Assembly: GCA_964513275.1 (NCBI GenBank)
Contig: CAZELN010000017.1
Location: forward strand, 1 to 21,386
DNA length: 21,386 nt
From: UBA12478 sp964513275
GTDB taxonomy: Bacteria; Patescibacteriota; Patescibacteriia; UBA9934; GWF2-40-263
Direction of reading: 5' to 3'
The position numbers were made by a program, and so were the translations under genes. The number at the start of each line of letters is the position of its first letter. Position 1 is the first letter of the stretch. Positions 1 through 7,450 of this stretch are shown piece after piece. The notes below the pieces were generated by a model, which worked only from the letters and a program-made list of their open reading frames with translations, searched no databases and was not told where the DNA came from.

Positions 1-2496
1 TACGCCACGGCTGATGGAACTTGGAATCGTTGTCGCGAGACTCCATGGGGAGCTAGAATCCGAACCAAGGTATTGTCCATCGATATAGAACTCCACACGC
101 TCAACTCCACGGTTTGCTTCAGCCGAAACGGAGATGGTAAAGCTGCGCGTATCGAGATCGTCATTATTGTCAGGATCCTTGATCCGGACGCTAGGGAAAT
201 TTTTTGGCACGTGTACGTCGTCTTCCTCAGTCGGAGGTTCCTCATTGAGGATCTCTGTACCAGTCTCTTCTCGTTTCTTCTGAAGCCACGCCGCAATCGC
301 CGCCTCCCAAGGTGCATACATCTCATCCTCTTCTGGATTCTCAGGAATCGACCCTAGCGGGTCATCGCGGTCAACGTAATGGAGGATGGAGTGGTACTGG
401 GCGTAGGCGCGCTCTTCGCGGTAAGAGTCAGGAGTGTATTCCGTCGCGAGTTTCCCGCTGGCGCGATCGACCACGACGGTTGTTGATCCCACACGACCAT
501 CAAGCACCGCTTTACCTGTTTCTTCGATCACAGGAGAAGCAAAGGACTCAACGGTTTTGCCTTGGTGGACACGTGTCATGAATCCGTTCCAAATCGGTCC
601 TGCGCCAATGGATCCTCCAGCCTTGTTCATTGGTGTATTGTCGTTGTTGCCGACCCAAACTCCAACAGCAAGCGATGGTGTGTATCCCATGAGCCATCCA
701 TCTCTATAGTCGTTGGTGGTTCCGGTTTTGGCTGCAACAGGACGCTCACCAAGTTGGAGATAGCTTGAGGCACCAAACACGGGGGCACGGGCTTCGTTGT
801 CGGAGAGAACATATGAAATGGTTCGTGCAACATTTGGTTCAATGATCTTTTTTCCTTCGCGTTCTTTCCATTCTTCAAGTACGGTTCCATCAGTATCTTC
901 TACTTTCAGGATCGCCGCGGTATCGAAATGAACGCCTTCGTTCGCGAATGTGGCATACGCGTTTGTGTGTTCAAGAAGTTGTACCTCACCACCACCCAGG
1001 ACAAGAGAAAGTCCAAACGCCGAGTGGTCACCAAATGAGGAGTATCCAAGACTTGTGGCGAAATCAAGCGCGTTTTCTATTCCCACAAGGTAGACCATTT
1101 TGACGGCCGGAATGTTGAGCGAACGCTGCAGCGCATCGCGTACGCGAATGGGTCCTGCCTCACCGCCATCATAGTTATGAGGCGTGTAATTACCGGTGAC
1201 GGTTGGGAACGTGGTTTCCACGTCCCACAAAACCGTGTTGGGCGTGTAGCCCATCTCAAACGCCTTGGTGTACACGATGGGTTTGAAGCTGGAGCCAGGT
1301 TGTCGTAAGCGGGTTGAGACGTTTACTTGTCCGTCGATTTCGTCGTCGAAGTAATCTTTCGATCCGACCATTGAAAGAATCTGTCCGGTTTTTGGGTCGA
1401 TGGCGACAAGCGCGCTATTTGTAAGCCCGTAGCGCTCACGGTTCTCGTCTACACCTTTGAGCACTTCTTCCTCAGCAATTATCTGCATGTCGTAGTCGAG
1501 TGTTGTCACTACTTTGAGCCCCCCTTGTTCGACGGCGCTGCGGCCGTAGGTTTCCTCGAGGAGTTCTTTTACATACAAAACAAAGTGTGGCGCATCGATA
1601 TTGGTCAGGGAAACTTCGACTGGGGTTTGTTCAAGGATCGCGGCGTCATGTTCTTCTTGGGTAATGAATGTTTGGTCAAGCATTTCGCCCAGCACATAAT
1701 CTCGTCGTGCTTGGAGACGATCTGGATTGTTCAGGTAGAACGTCGTTGCTTTTGGAAGAGAGGCAAGCGTGGCCGCCTGCGCGAGGGTGAGCTCGTTTAC
1801 CGATGTGTTGAAATAATTTTGTGCAGCCGCTTCGATGCCGTAGTACGTGGAGCCGTAGGGAATTTCGTTAAGGTAAATTTGGAGGAGCTCGTCCTTGGTG
1901 TAACGGCGTTCAAGCTCAAGAGAGAGGATGAGCTCTTTGGCTTTTCGCGTGATTGTTTTTTCACTTGAGAGGATGGCATTCTTCACAAGTTGTTGGGTGA
2001 GCGTGGAACCTCCCACGCGGTTGCCGATGAGGTTTTGGAAGATGGCGCGTGCGAATCCTTTCACATCAAAACCTGAATGTTCGCAAAACGAATGGTCTTC
2101 GGCAGCAATGGTGGCCTGGGCAGCAAAAAGAGGAATGCCGTTTTCATCCAGGTCGAGTTCGGTTCCATCTCCACAAAACCCTTTTTGGAGACGGACGAGC
2201 GTTCGATTTTCATCGCCAAAAATTTCATAGAGCACATGTTCACCGGTGCGGTCGTAGATTTTTGTCGTCTGTGAGATCGTTCGTTCGGTGAGCGAGTTCG
2301 GATTGGGGAGATCGCGGGCAATGAAGGCAATGAACCCTAATGTGAGTAAGGATCCAGCAAACACAATGGCTACTCCAAGAAGGAACAGGTTTTTGGTGGT
2401 GAGGCTCCCCAACCCGATTCGGGACAAGAGTTTTCGGGATCGGTGTGAGCGGCCGGAGCGGCTCCATCCTTGGCGATTATATTGATGTACTGACAT
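1..2496 (-). CDS. Class A penicillin-binding protein (PBP1A-like), partial at the window edge
   Basis: This is a bifunctional peptidoglycan synthase: glycosyltransferase (GT51) polymerises lipid II and the transpeptidase cross-links it outside the membrane. About 832 codons are in the window and the C-terminus is missing. A basic N-terminus (MSVHQYNRQGWSRSGR) precedes one membrane helix at about residues 35-60. GT51 motifs follow: EDHSFCEHSG with catalytic Glu133, then GGSTLTQQLVKN and the ELERRYTKDELLQIYLN block. The transpeptidase has SSFK (Ser402), SLN (Ser459) and KTGT (Lys590). After an acidic linker comes an Ig-like module (VERVEFYIDGQYLG) that reaches the edge. The ATG at 2496 is the natural start because it gives the usual short basic cytoplasmic tail before the helix. 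The gene is divergent from glmS, which feeds the same pathway. A bulged hairpin (2501-2526) sits just upstream. The class is certain; the precise paralogue is not. Confidence 0.95.
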   Translation of the reverse strand, partial: MSVHQYNRQGWSRSGRSHRSRKLLSRIGLGSLTTKNLFLLGVAIVFAGSLLTLGFIAFIARDLPNPNSLTERTISQTTKIYDRTGEHVLYEIFGDENRTLVRLQKGFCGDGTELDLDENGIPLFAAQATIAAEDHSFCEHSGFDVKGFARAIFQNLIGNRVGGSTLTQQLVKNAILSSEKTITRKAKELILSLELERRYTKDELLQIYLNEIPYGSTYYGIEAAAQNYFNTSVNELTLAQAATLASLPKATTFYLNNPDRLQARRDYVLGEMLDQTFITQEEHDAAILEQTPVEVSLTNIDAPHFVLYVKELLEETYGRSAVEQGGLKVVTTLDYDMQIIAEEEVLKGVDENRERYGLTNSALVAIDPKTGQILSMVGSKDYFDDEIDGQVNVSTRLRQPGSSFKPIVYTKAFEMGYTPNTVLWDVETTFPTVTGNYTPHNYDGGEAGPIRVRDALQRSLNIPAVKMVYLVGIENALDFATSLGYSSFGDHSAFGLSLVLGGGEVQLLEHTNAYATFANEGVHFDTAAILKVEDTDGTVLEEWKEREGKKIIEPNVARTISYVLSDNEARAPVFGASSYLQLGERPVAAKTGTTNDYRDGWLMGYTPSLAVGVWVGNNDNTPMNKAGGSIGAGPIWNGFMTRVHQGKTVESFASPVIEETGKAVLDGRVGSTTVVVDRASGKLATEYTPDSYREERAYAQYHSILHYVDRDDPLGSIPENPEEDEMYAPWEAAIAAWLQKKREETGTEILNEEPPTEEDDVHVPKNFPSVRIKDPDNNDDLDTRSFTISVSAEANRGVERVEFYIDGQYLGSDSSSPWSLATTIPSSISRGV

Positions 2497-2655
2497 AAGT
2501 CTGTCTTTCAGAGTACCTGAAAACAGAATCGTCGAACAGATTTTGACAGTTCATCCTATCCAACCGTCTTGATTTTTCAGGAGGTTTTTCGTTTTTCCAC
2601 AATCCTACTTGTACAAACAAGCCCAAAGAAGAAGATGATGGAATCATAGAATTAT

Positions 2656-4473
2656 ATGTGTGGAATCATCGGTTATGTTGGAGCTAAGCCTGCCACGCCC
2701 ATTCTTATGGAGGGGCTTAAGCAACTTGAGTATCGCGGATATGACTCGGCGGGCATGTGCGTGCAAAACGGAAAGCTGACGACGGTTCGCAGCGAGGGCA
2801 AGATCGCTCAGCTTGAAGAGAAAGTTTTGAAGTTTGAAATGTATGGAACCTGCGGGATCGCTCACACCCGTTGGGCTACGCATGGAGTTCCAGACGAACG
2901 CAATGCTCACCCTCATCGCGATTGCACGGGAGGTGTTGCTATGGTGCACAACGGGATCATTGAAAATTATCAAGAGCTCAAGGGAGAGTTAATCGATCAT
3001 GGTCACTCCTTTGCGTCTGATACAGATTCAGAAGTGTTGGCTCACCTTATCGAAGACGAGCTTGAAGTAGGAACGGCATTGTTCATGGCTGTGAAGCGAG
3101 TTCTTTCTCGTGTCCGTGGAACCTATGGGGTAGTTGTTATTACCCGTGATACACCGCAGACGCTCATCGCTGCGCGCATGGGCAGTCCGCTTGTGATTGG
3201 GATTGGAGAAGGAGAATATTTTATCGCCTCAGATCCTTCCGCGATCATCGCTCATACAAAAGATGTCTTGTACCTCGATGACGGAGAGATCGCGGCCGTG
3301 ACGAGTGAGGGAGTGAGCTTGGATGGAGTGGAACAGACGAGTGTACAAGATCGAGTCGCCAAAATTGATTGGGACGTGGAAGAGGCGACCAAGGCAGGTC
3401 ATCCTCACTTCATGCTCAAAGAGATTCTTGAGCAACCAGAAGTGATTGAAAATTCCATTCGTGGCCGCGTTGATCTGCTTCATGGTCGCTGCGTCTTGGG
3501 AGGACTAGAAGGAGTACGAGACCGTTTATCAGAAATTGATCGGATCGTAATTGTTGGATGTGGAAGTGCATACTATGCCGGGCTCGTGGGTGAATATCTG
3601 TTGGAGGAGCTTGCAGGTATTCCGGTCGAGGTCGAGCTTGCCAGCGAGTTTCGCTATCGCAAGCCACTCTTAACGAGCCGGACCGCGGTGCTTGCGATTT
3701 CGCAGTCAGGGGAAACAGCGGATACGCTGGAAGCTGTCCGTGAAGCAAAGCGAAAGAACGTGTTGACACTGGGACTGGTGAATGTTGTTGGTTCGTCGAT
3801 CGCGCGGGAAACAGATGCGGGTGTCTATAACCATGCTGGTTCCGAAGTAGGCGTGGCTTCAACCAAGGCGTTTGTGAGTCAGCTTACTGTTCTGACGCTC
3901 ATGGCTGTCTACCTAGGACAGTTACGAGGGACGCTTACGTATGGTGGCGAAATCCTGGCTGCGCTGTGTGAACTGCCTGCGCAAGTTCGAGAGATTCTTG
4001 ATCGTCGACAAGAAATAGTCTCGATCGCTTTAACACTCAAGGGAGCGGAGCATTGTTTATTTTTAGGACGAACGTTGCACGCGCCGATTGCTTATGAAGG
4101 AGCTCTTAAGCTCAAAGAGGTGAGTTACGTTCATGCCGAAGGCTATACGAGCGGGGAGATGAAGCATGGTCCCATTGCGCTTATCCGTGAGGGTTTTCCG
4201 TGTGTGGTGCTGTGTCCGCAAGACGGGATGTTTGAGAAGAATTGGAGCAATATCCAGGAGCTGAAGGCGCGTGGCGGACACATTATTGCCATTACCAGCG
4301 GTGAACCTCTTTCGTCCATCGAGTCTCAGGTGGTTCTTCCCCAGACGCATGAAGTCCTCCAGCCGATTCTTTCCACAATTCCGCTTCAGCTTCTCGCCTA
4401 TGAAGTCGCCGTTGCTCGAGATTTAGATCCAGATCGCCCTCGCAACCTCGCAAAAAGCGTGACGGTGGAGTAA
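2656..4473 (+). CDS. glmS: Glutamine--fructose-6-phosphate aminotransferase (isomerizing)
   Basis: GlmS makes glucosamine-6-phosphate from fructose-6-phosphate and glutamine, the first committed step towards UDP-GlcNAc; it is cytosolic. The 605-aa product begins MCGIIGYVG, so Cys2 becomes the N-terminal nucleophile of the class II glutaminase domain after Met removal; this fixes the start. RGYDSAG and HTRWATHG are typical glutaminase-domain motifs. Two SIS sugar-isomerase domains follow, with the GCGSAYYAG and SQSGETADT phosphate-binding loops in the first and KEVSYVHAEGYTSGEMKHGPIA in the second. The C-terminus DRPRNLAKSVTVE is the standard family ending. No Shine-Dalgarno sequence lies before the ATG, and the 159-base upstream gap is too short for a glmS ribozyme; none is visible. 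A TTGACA at 2543-2548 lacks a convincing partner -10. Confidence 0.98.
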   Translation: MCGIIGYVGAKPATPILMEGLKQLEYRGYDSAGMCVQNGKLTTVRSEGKIAQLEEKVLKFEMYGTCGIAHTRWATHGVPDERNAHPHRDCTGGVAMVHNGIIENYQELKGELIDHGHSFASDTDSEVLAHLIEDELEVGTALFMAVKRVLSRVRGTYGVVVITRDTPQTLIAARMGSPLVIGIGEGEYFIASDPSAIIAHTKDVLYLDDGEIAAVTSEGVSLDGVEQTSVQDRVAKIDWDVEEATKAGHPHFMLKEILEQPEVIENSIRGRVDLLHGRCVLGGLEGVRDRLSEIDRIVIVGCGSAYYAGLVGEYLLEELAGIPVEVELASEFRYRKPLLTSRTAVLAISQSGETADTLEAVREAKRKNVLTLGLVNVVGSSIARETDAGVYNHAGSEVGVASTKAFVSQLTVLTLMAVYLGQLRGTLTYGGEILAALCELPAQVREILDRRQEIVSIALTLKGAEHCLFLGRTLHAPIAYEGALKLKEVSYVHAEGYTSGEMKHGPIALIREGFPCVVLCPQDGMFEKNWSNIQELKARGGHIIAITSGEPLSSIESQVVLPQTHEVLQPILSTIPLQLLAYEVAVARDLDPDRPRNLAKSVTVE

Positions 4474-4539
4474 AGAACGTTAGGACAGACAAACAAGATC
4501 AGAGACATGAGGAGAAAAAGGAGGAGAGGATAACTGCGG

Positions 4540-4568
4540 TTGACGGATAGGGTTTTCCATGGTATCCT
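4540..4568 (+). promoter_or_regulatory. Candidate promoter (TTGACG-N17-TATCCT)
   Basis: The -35 hexamer TTGACG (4540-4545) and -10 TATCCT (4563-4568) are 17 bases apart, the optimal spacing. The predicted start near 4575 falls in the left arm of the following terminator-like hairpin, so this promoter may drive the 3D-domain gene with a 5' hairpin, or a very short RNA. Confidence 0.45.
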
Positions 4569-4572
4569 GCTC

Positions 4573-4604
4573 GCGCTCCCTACACAGGGAGCGCTTTTGT
4601 TTTC
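4573..4604 (+). terminator. Rho-independent terminator after glmS
   Basis: A perfect 9-bp stem, GCGCTCCCT (4573-4581) with AGGGAGCGC (4586-4594), has a 4-base loop and is followed by TTTTGTTTT. It lies about 100 bases after the glmS stop. It overlaps the predicted transcription start of the promoter at 4540-4568, so an attenuator role is also possible. Confidence 0.8.
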
Positions 4605-4661
4605 TGGCTTACATTCGCTTATTTCATGCCTTCCTTCATCTGTAGGAGGAAGACGGAAGGT

Positions 4662-5285
4662 ATGAAGAATAAGACGGTAAAACAACTGAAGAGCCTTTGG
4701 GAAGAGGATGTGGCATATACACGCACCGCCACGACCGCCTTGTATCAGGTGTGGGTTCGTGTTGAAGGTTTGCTTGCCCCATTTCGTTGTCGAGCTTCAA
4801 GCTTGTCTCTTATTGCTTTCATCTTTGTTGTGGCGGCGTATGTCCTGTTTCCAAATTTTGCTAATGCGGATGTTGAATCCAGGGATGTTTCTTCTTCTGA
4901 AGAAACCGTCGCTCTGATTATTGATTCGATGCAAAATCAAACACAAGCATATGGACGACTTCCTGTTGCTGATGATGCTCCCGCCCGTCGCCATTACACG
5001 ATTCCCGTGACGGCCTATTCTTCTGATGCGGCGCAGACGGACGAGACGCCTTGCATCACAGCCTCAGGCCTGGATGTCTGTGCGCGGGACATGGAAAACG
5101 TCGTAGCCGCGAATTTTTTGCCGCTGGGCACGCGCGTCAAAATTCCAGAATTGTACGGCGACCGCGTTTTCTACGTCGAAGATCGGATGAACAAACGATA
5201 CGATTATAAAATGGACATCTGGATGAAAGATAGTGGTTCCGCAAAAAGGTTTGGAGTGCAGTACGTAACGATTGAAGTGTTCTAA
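4662..5285 (+). CDS. 3D-domain (double-psi beta-barrel) cell-wall protein
   Basis: The likely role is peptidoglycan binding or lytic cleavage at the cell surface. It is 207 aa from the ATG at 4662 (MKNKTVKQLK). One hydrophobic segment at about residues 47-64 followed by ANA-D suggests a signal peptide or membrane anchor. The C-terminal 85 residues match the 3D-domain pattern: ITASGLDVC, then AANFLPLGTRVKIP, YGDRVFYVEDRM with an Asp, MDIWM with a second Asp, and a final FGVQYVTIEVF. I chose 4662 over an in-frame ATG at 4626 because AGGAGG lies at 4644-4649 (12 bases away) while 4626 has no site. The family aspartates are present except that the first is replaced by Asn in AANF. A signal-bearing wall protein between glmS and ddl fits an envelope cluster. 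Enzymatic activity is not shown by sequence alone. Confidence 0.85.
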   Translation: MKNKTVKQLKSLWEEDVAYTRTATTALYQVWVRVEGLLAPFRCRASSLSLIAFIFVVAAYVLFPNFANADVESRDVSSSEETVALIIDSMQNQTQAYGRLPVADDAPARRHYTIPVTAYSSDAAQTDETPCITASGLDVCARDMENVVAANFLPLGTRVKIPELYGDRVFYVEDRMNKRYDYKMDIWMKDSGSAKRFGVQYVTIEVF

Positions 5286-5309
5286 GAAAAGAGTCGTTAT
5301 GATATAGTC

Positions 5310-5323
5310 GCCACCGTGGTGGC
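5310..5323. repeat. Palindrome overlapping the tRNA-Cys 5' end
   Basis: GCCACC-GT-GGTGGC is a perfect inverted repeat whose right half enters the first bases of the tRNA acceptor stem. In the precursor it could compete with acceptor-stem pairing, or be bound by a protein. Confidence 0.5.
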
Positions 5324-5395
5324 CACATGGCGAAGTGGGAACGCAGGGGTCTGCAAAACCTCGACGAGCCGGTTCGATCCCGGCTGTGGCCTCCA
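5321..5395 (+). tRNA. tRNA-Cys (anticodon GCA), CCA encoded
   Basis: The acceptor stem GGCCACA (5321-5327) pairs with TGTGGCC (5385-5391), followed by discriminator T and an encoded CCA. The anticodon arm is GGGGT-CTGCAAA-ACCTC, giving anticodon GCA for cysteine. The T arm GCCGG-TTCGATC-CCGGC is perfect. A TATGAT at 5298-5303 is a possible -10 box, and a strong terminator follows at once, so this is a stand-alone unit. Confidence 0.97.
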
Positions 5396-5396
5396 A

Positions 5397-5428
5397 ATAA
5401 AAGACTCGAGTTTGCTCGGGTCTTTTAT
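5397..5428 (+). terminator. Terminator of tRNA-Cys
   Basis: A 14-bp stem, ATAAAAGACTCGAG with CTCGGGTCTTTTAT (one G-U pair), closes a TTTG loop and starts two bases after the CCA end. The T-run is part of the right arm, so it can work in both directions. Confidence 0.85.
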
Positions 5429-5466
5429 CTGCAACGATTGTCTTCTCATAAACGATTTACCTTGGT

Positions 5467-6360
5467 ATGCAAACCATCGCACTCCTGACAGGCGGAACAA
5501 CATCTGAGCGAGATGTAGCTTTGAAGTCGGCTGAAAATGTCCGTAAGGCACTCGAGGAGAATTTTGAAGTTGAGGTCTTTGATTTGCCTGAAGATCTTGA
5601 CCGGTTCCTCGCGGGCCGAGCGCGGTTTGATGTGGCTGTGCCGGTCTTTCATGGTCGTGGAGGTGAGGATGGAACCATCCAAGGCTTTCTCGAGACGTTG
5701 GGACTACCGTATATTTTTTCGGGTGTGGAAGCTCAGGCGATTGGTATGGACAAGGTGATGTGTAAAGAGCTCGCACGCGTGAGTGGACTCAAGACCGCGA
5801 ACTGGAACGTACTTGGTTCAGGTGACTTGATGAAATGGACGCATCCAGTCGTCGCGAAACCGGTGGATGAGGGAAGTTCTGTGGGCGTGCAGCTCATCAA
5901 AGATGCCGCATTGCTCGAACAGATGGTACCGGCAACTCGTAGGCTTCTTGTTGAAGACCTTATTGAAGGGAAAGAATTTACGGTTGCCGTTGTCGATCAT
6001 GAAGGTGGAACGGTGGCATTGCAAGTCATCGAGATTCGATCAAAGAAAGAGTTTTTTGACTTCGAGAGCAAGTACGATCCGACATTGTGCGACGAGCTCT
6101 GTCCGGCGCCTATCAGTGATGACCTTGCGGAACGATTGAAAGATGTCGCTCTCACGGCACACAAGATGATCGGCGCGCGACATCTCTCACGCACTGACAT
6201 GATCGTCGATAATGATGGCACGATCTGGTTCCTTGAAATCAATACCATTCCAGGACTTACAAGTACTTCACTCACACCCAAAGCTATTGCGGCCGCGGGT
6301 TTAAGACTCGAGGATCTCCTTAAGTCCTGGATCCAAGACGTAAAAGAAAAAACGGCCTAA
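5467..6360 (+). CDS. ddl: D-alanine--D-alanine ligase
   Basis: Ddl joins two D-alanines using ATP for the peptidoglycan stem peptide; it is cytosolic. The 297-aa length is at the short end of the family. The N-terminal domain opens with ALLTGGTTSERDVALKSA, the family GG-x-S-x-E signature. The ATP-grasp region has MDKVMCKELA, VVAKPVDEGSSVGV (glycine-rich ATP loop), LVEDLIEGKEFTVAV, and FESKYDP of the omega loop. The metal- and substrate-binding end is LSRTDMIVDNDGTIWFLEINTIPGLT followed by SLTPKA. The start at 5467 leaves only the standard N-terminus before the first motif; no Shine-Dalgarno site is seen. It follows tRNA-Cys and sits in the cluster with glmS and PBP. Its stop codon lies in the loop of a shared terminator. 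Confidence 0.96.
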   Translation: MQTIALLTGGTTSERDVALKSAENVRKALEENFEVEVFDLPEDLDRFLAGRARFDVAVPVFHGRGGEDGTIQGFLETLGLPYIFSGVEAQAIGMDKVMCKELARVSGLKTANWNVLGSGDLMKWTHPVVAKPVDEGSSVGVQLIKDAALLEQMVPATRRLLVEDLIEGKEFTVAVVDHEGGTVALQVIEIRSKKEFFDFESKYDPTLCDELCPAPISDDLAERLKDVALTAHKMIGARHLSRTDMIVDNDGTIWFLEINTIPGLTSTSLTPKAIAAAGLRLEDLLKSWIQDVKEKTA

Positions 6361-6370
6361 GCCGTTTTTT
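6346..6370. terminator. Bidirectional terminator between ddl and the convergent gene
   Basis: AAAAAACGGC, loop CTAA and GCCGTTTTTT form a symmetric hairpin with an A-run before and a T-run after, so it terminates either strand. The ddl stop TAA (6358-6360) and the opposite gene's stop TAG (6359-6357) both lie in the loop. Confidence 0.93.
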
Positions 6371-6797
6371 GGATGCGCTCAAGGATTTCTGGGAGAGGTT
6401 CTTTTGTGAGAGTTTTTCCCACGGTGTGAACGAGTCGAGCGCGGACGTCGTTATGAAGTCCATCGATGAACTCATTGATTCGTGACTCTGGAATGGTAAG
6501 GATGAGTTCGTTGTATTCTTTTCTTTGCAGCCGTTGGTGGAGTTCCTCGGCAAGCCGTTTGCCAAAACGGCGCTCGGATTGATCCTCGAGTTTTTCGTTC
6601 ATCTCCGCAAAGTGGCCTCCGCCCGAGGTGACTCCAGACGTTCGGTCATTCCCATCCTTTGAGGCATGTTCGACACGGATTTCTCCTGCCTCGGTTACTG
6701 CTCGATCTTCCAGAAGGAAGAATCGTGCGTGTTCATTATCGCACACAGCAAGCAGTGTGAGGTTCTCATAGGAACGGAGCGGTTCTGGGATGTGCAT
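6357..6797 (-). CDS. Host-attachment / baeRF-like family protein
   Basis: This 146-aa soluble protein resembles the Host_attach family (PF10116), a group related to archaeal/eukaryotic release-factor-like (baeRF) domains. The visible pattern fits: an N-terminal strand LLAVCDNEHARFFLLED, a variable charged middle (GGGHFAEMNEKLEDQ), the helix RRFGKRLAEELHQRL, the strand YNELILTIPESRINEFIDGL, and a C-terminal VGKTLTKEPLPEILERI. No signal peptide or membrane helix is present, so despite the family name it is probably cytosolic, perhaps ribosome- or RNA-related. The biochemical role is not known from sequence. It converges on ddl, with overlapping stop codons, and is divergent from the VIT transporter 43 bases away. 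Confidence 0.75.
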   Translation of the reverse strand: MHIPEPLRSYENLTLLAVCDNEHARFFLLEDRAVTEAGEIRVEHASKDGNDRTSGVTSGGGHFAEMNEKLEDQSERRFGKRLAEELHQRLQRKEYNELILTIPESRINEFIDGLHNDVRARLVHTVGKTLTKEPLPEILERIQKTA

Positions 6798-6826
6798 AGG
6801 AAATTCAGTTAAGGGTAGTGACAGTA

Positions 6827-6832
6827 TATAAT
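6827..6832 (+). promoter_or_regulatory. -10 box of the VIT gene (leaderless candidate)
   Basis: A consensus TATAAT ends 8 bases before the ATG at 6841, so transcription should begin at or next to the start codon. No Shine-Dalgarno could fit. The -35 region (TTCAGT at 6804-6809) is weak. Confidence 0.65.
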
Positions 6833-6840
6833 AGTCAGGT

Positions 6841-7395
6841 ATGGAAGAGAAAACGCTTCAACATGAAATTGTCGATTCGATGCGTGAAATTGTTTTTGGC
6901 TTGGAAGACTCGTTGGTTTCCACGATGGGCGCCATCACAGGGATCGCCGTGGGAACCGGCAGTCAGTACATCGTTATTTTGTCTGGTCTGGTTCTGATCG
7001 CCGCAGAGGCAACCTCCATGGCCGCCGGGAGTTACCTGTCCACCAAGCACGCCCGCGAGGCAGAAATTTTGTTTCACGAACGCAAAGGGCTTGAAGTTCA
7101 CGAGGAAGCCTCTCATCCTATTCGTGCCGCATTGGTGATGGGCGTCTTTTATCTTTTGGGCGGTACTGTTCCGTTGATTCCCTATTTCCTCCTTCCGGTT
7201 GGTCAAGCGGTTATCCCCGCCATTGCCGTTACCGCCTTTGCCCTGTTTCTTGTTGGTGTTTGGGCTGCTTCATTTACAAAAACATCAAAGCTAAAAAGTG
7301 GTGTGGAGATGACGGCTGTTTCGCTCGCTGCTGCCGGAATTGGCTATGTTGTTGGGCGTGTGGTGGCTTCCTCCTTCGGTGTAGAAATATTCTAG
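6841..7395 (+). CDS. VIT/CCC1-family iron/manganese transporter
   Basis: The family moves Fe2+ or Mn2+ across membranes. The 184-aa product has about five membrane helices. The N-terminal signature is EIVFGLEDSLVSTMGAITG, comparable to the family's 'lG..DGivst...v.G', then EATSMAAGSYLSTKHAREAE (helix 2 and its acidic extension), a short cytoplasmic loop with His and Glu residues (FHERKGLEVHEEASHP), and three further hydrophobic segments, ending VVGRVVASSFGVEIF. The metal-binding cytoplasmic loop is short compared with plant VIT1. The gene lies 55 bases before the Fe-S assembly operon, which favours iron as substrate and a role in keeping cytosolic iron in range; this is inference. It has its own near-leaderless promoter. 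Confidence 0.87.
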   Translation: MEEKTLQHEIVDSMREIVFGLEDSLVSTMGAITGIAVGTGSQYIVILSGLVLIAAEATSMAAGSYLSTKHAREAEILFHERKGLEVHEEASHPIRAALVMGVFYLLGGTVPLIPYFLLPVGQAVIPAIAVTAFALFLVGVWAASFTKTSKLKSGVEMTAVSLAAAGIGYVVGRVVASSFGVEIF

Positions 7396-7411
7396 GAGAT
7401 CTGTAAGAGGC

Positions 7412-7440
7412 TTGAAAGAAAAGTCTTTTTTTGTTATCGT
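7412..7440 (+). promoter_or_regulatory. Promoter of the Fe-S operon (TTGAAA-N17-TATCGT)
   Basis: TTGAAA (7412-7417) and TATCGT (7435-7440) are spaced 17 bases. The -10 ends 10 bases before the ATG at 7451, giving a leader of only a few bases, in line with the absence of a ribosome binding site. Confidence 0.55.
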
Positions 7441-7450
7441 CCTTTCGATT

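Noticed and set aside
1525..1968. A 147-aa + strand frame inside the PBP gene
   Set aside because: It is antisense to the GT51/transpeptidase region, whose motifs confirm the minus strand as coding.
2497..2655. Possible glmS ribozyme or riboswitch before glmS
   Set aside because: The gap is only 159 bases and shows no recognisable ribozyme core; only a bulged hairpin near the PBP start and an unpaired TTGACA were seen.
3416..3862. A 148-aa minus-strand frame inside glmS
   Set aside because: It is antisense to a highly conserved enzyme and has no motif or start signal.
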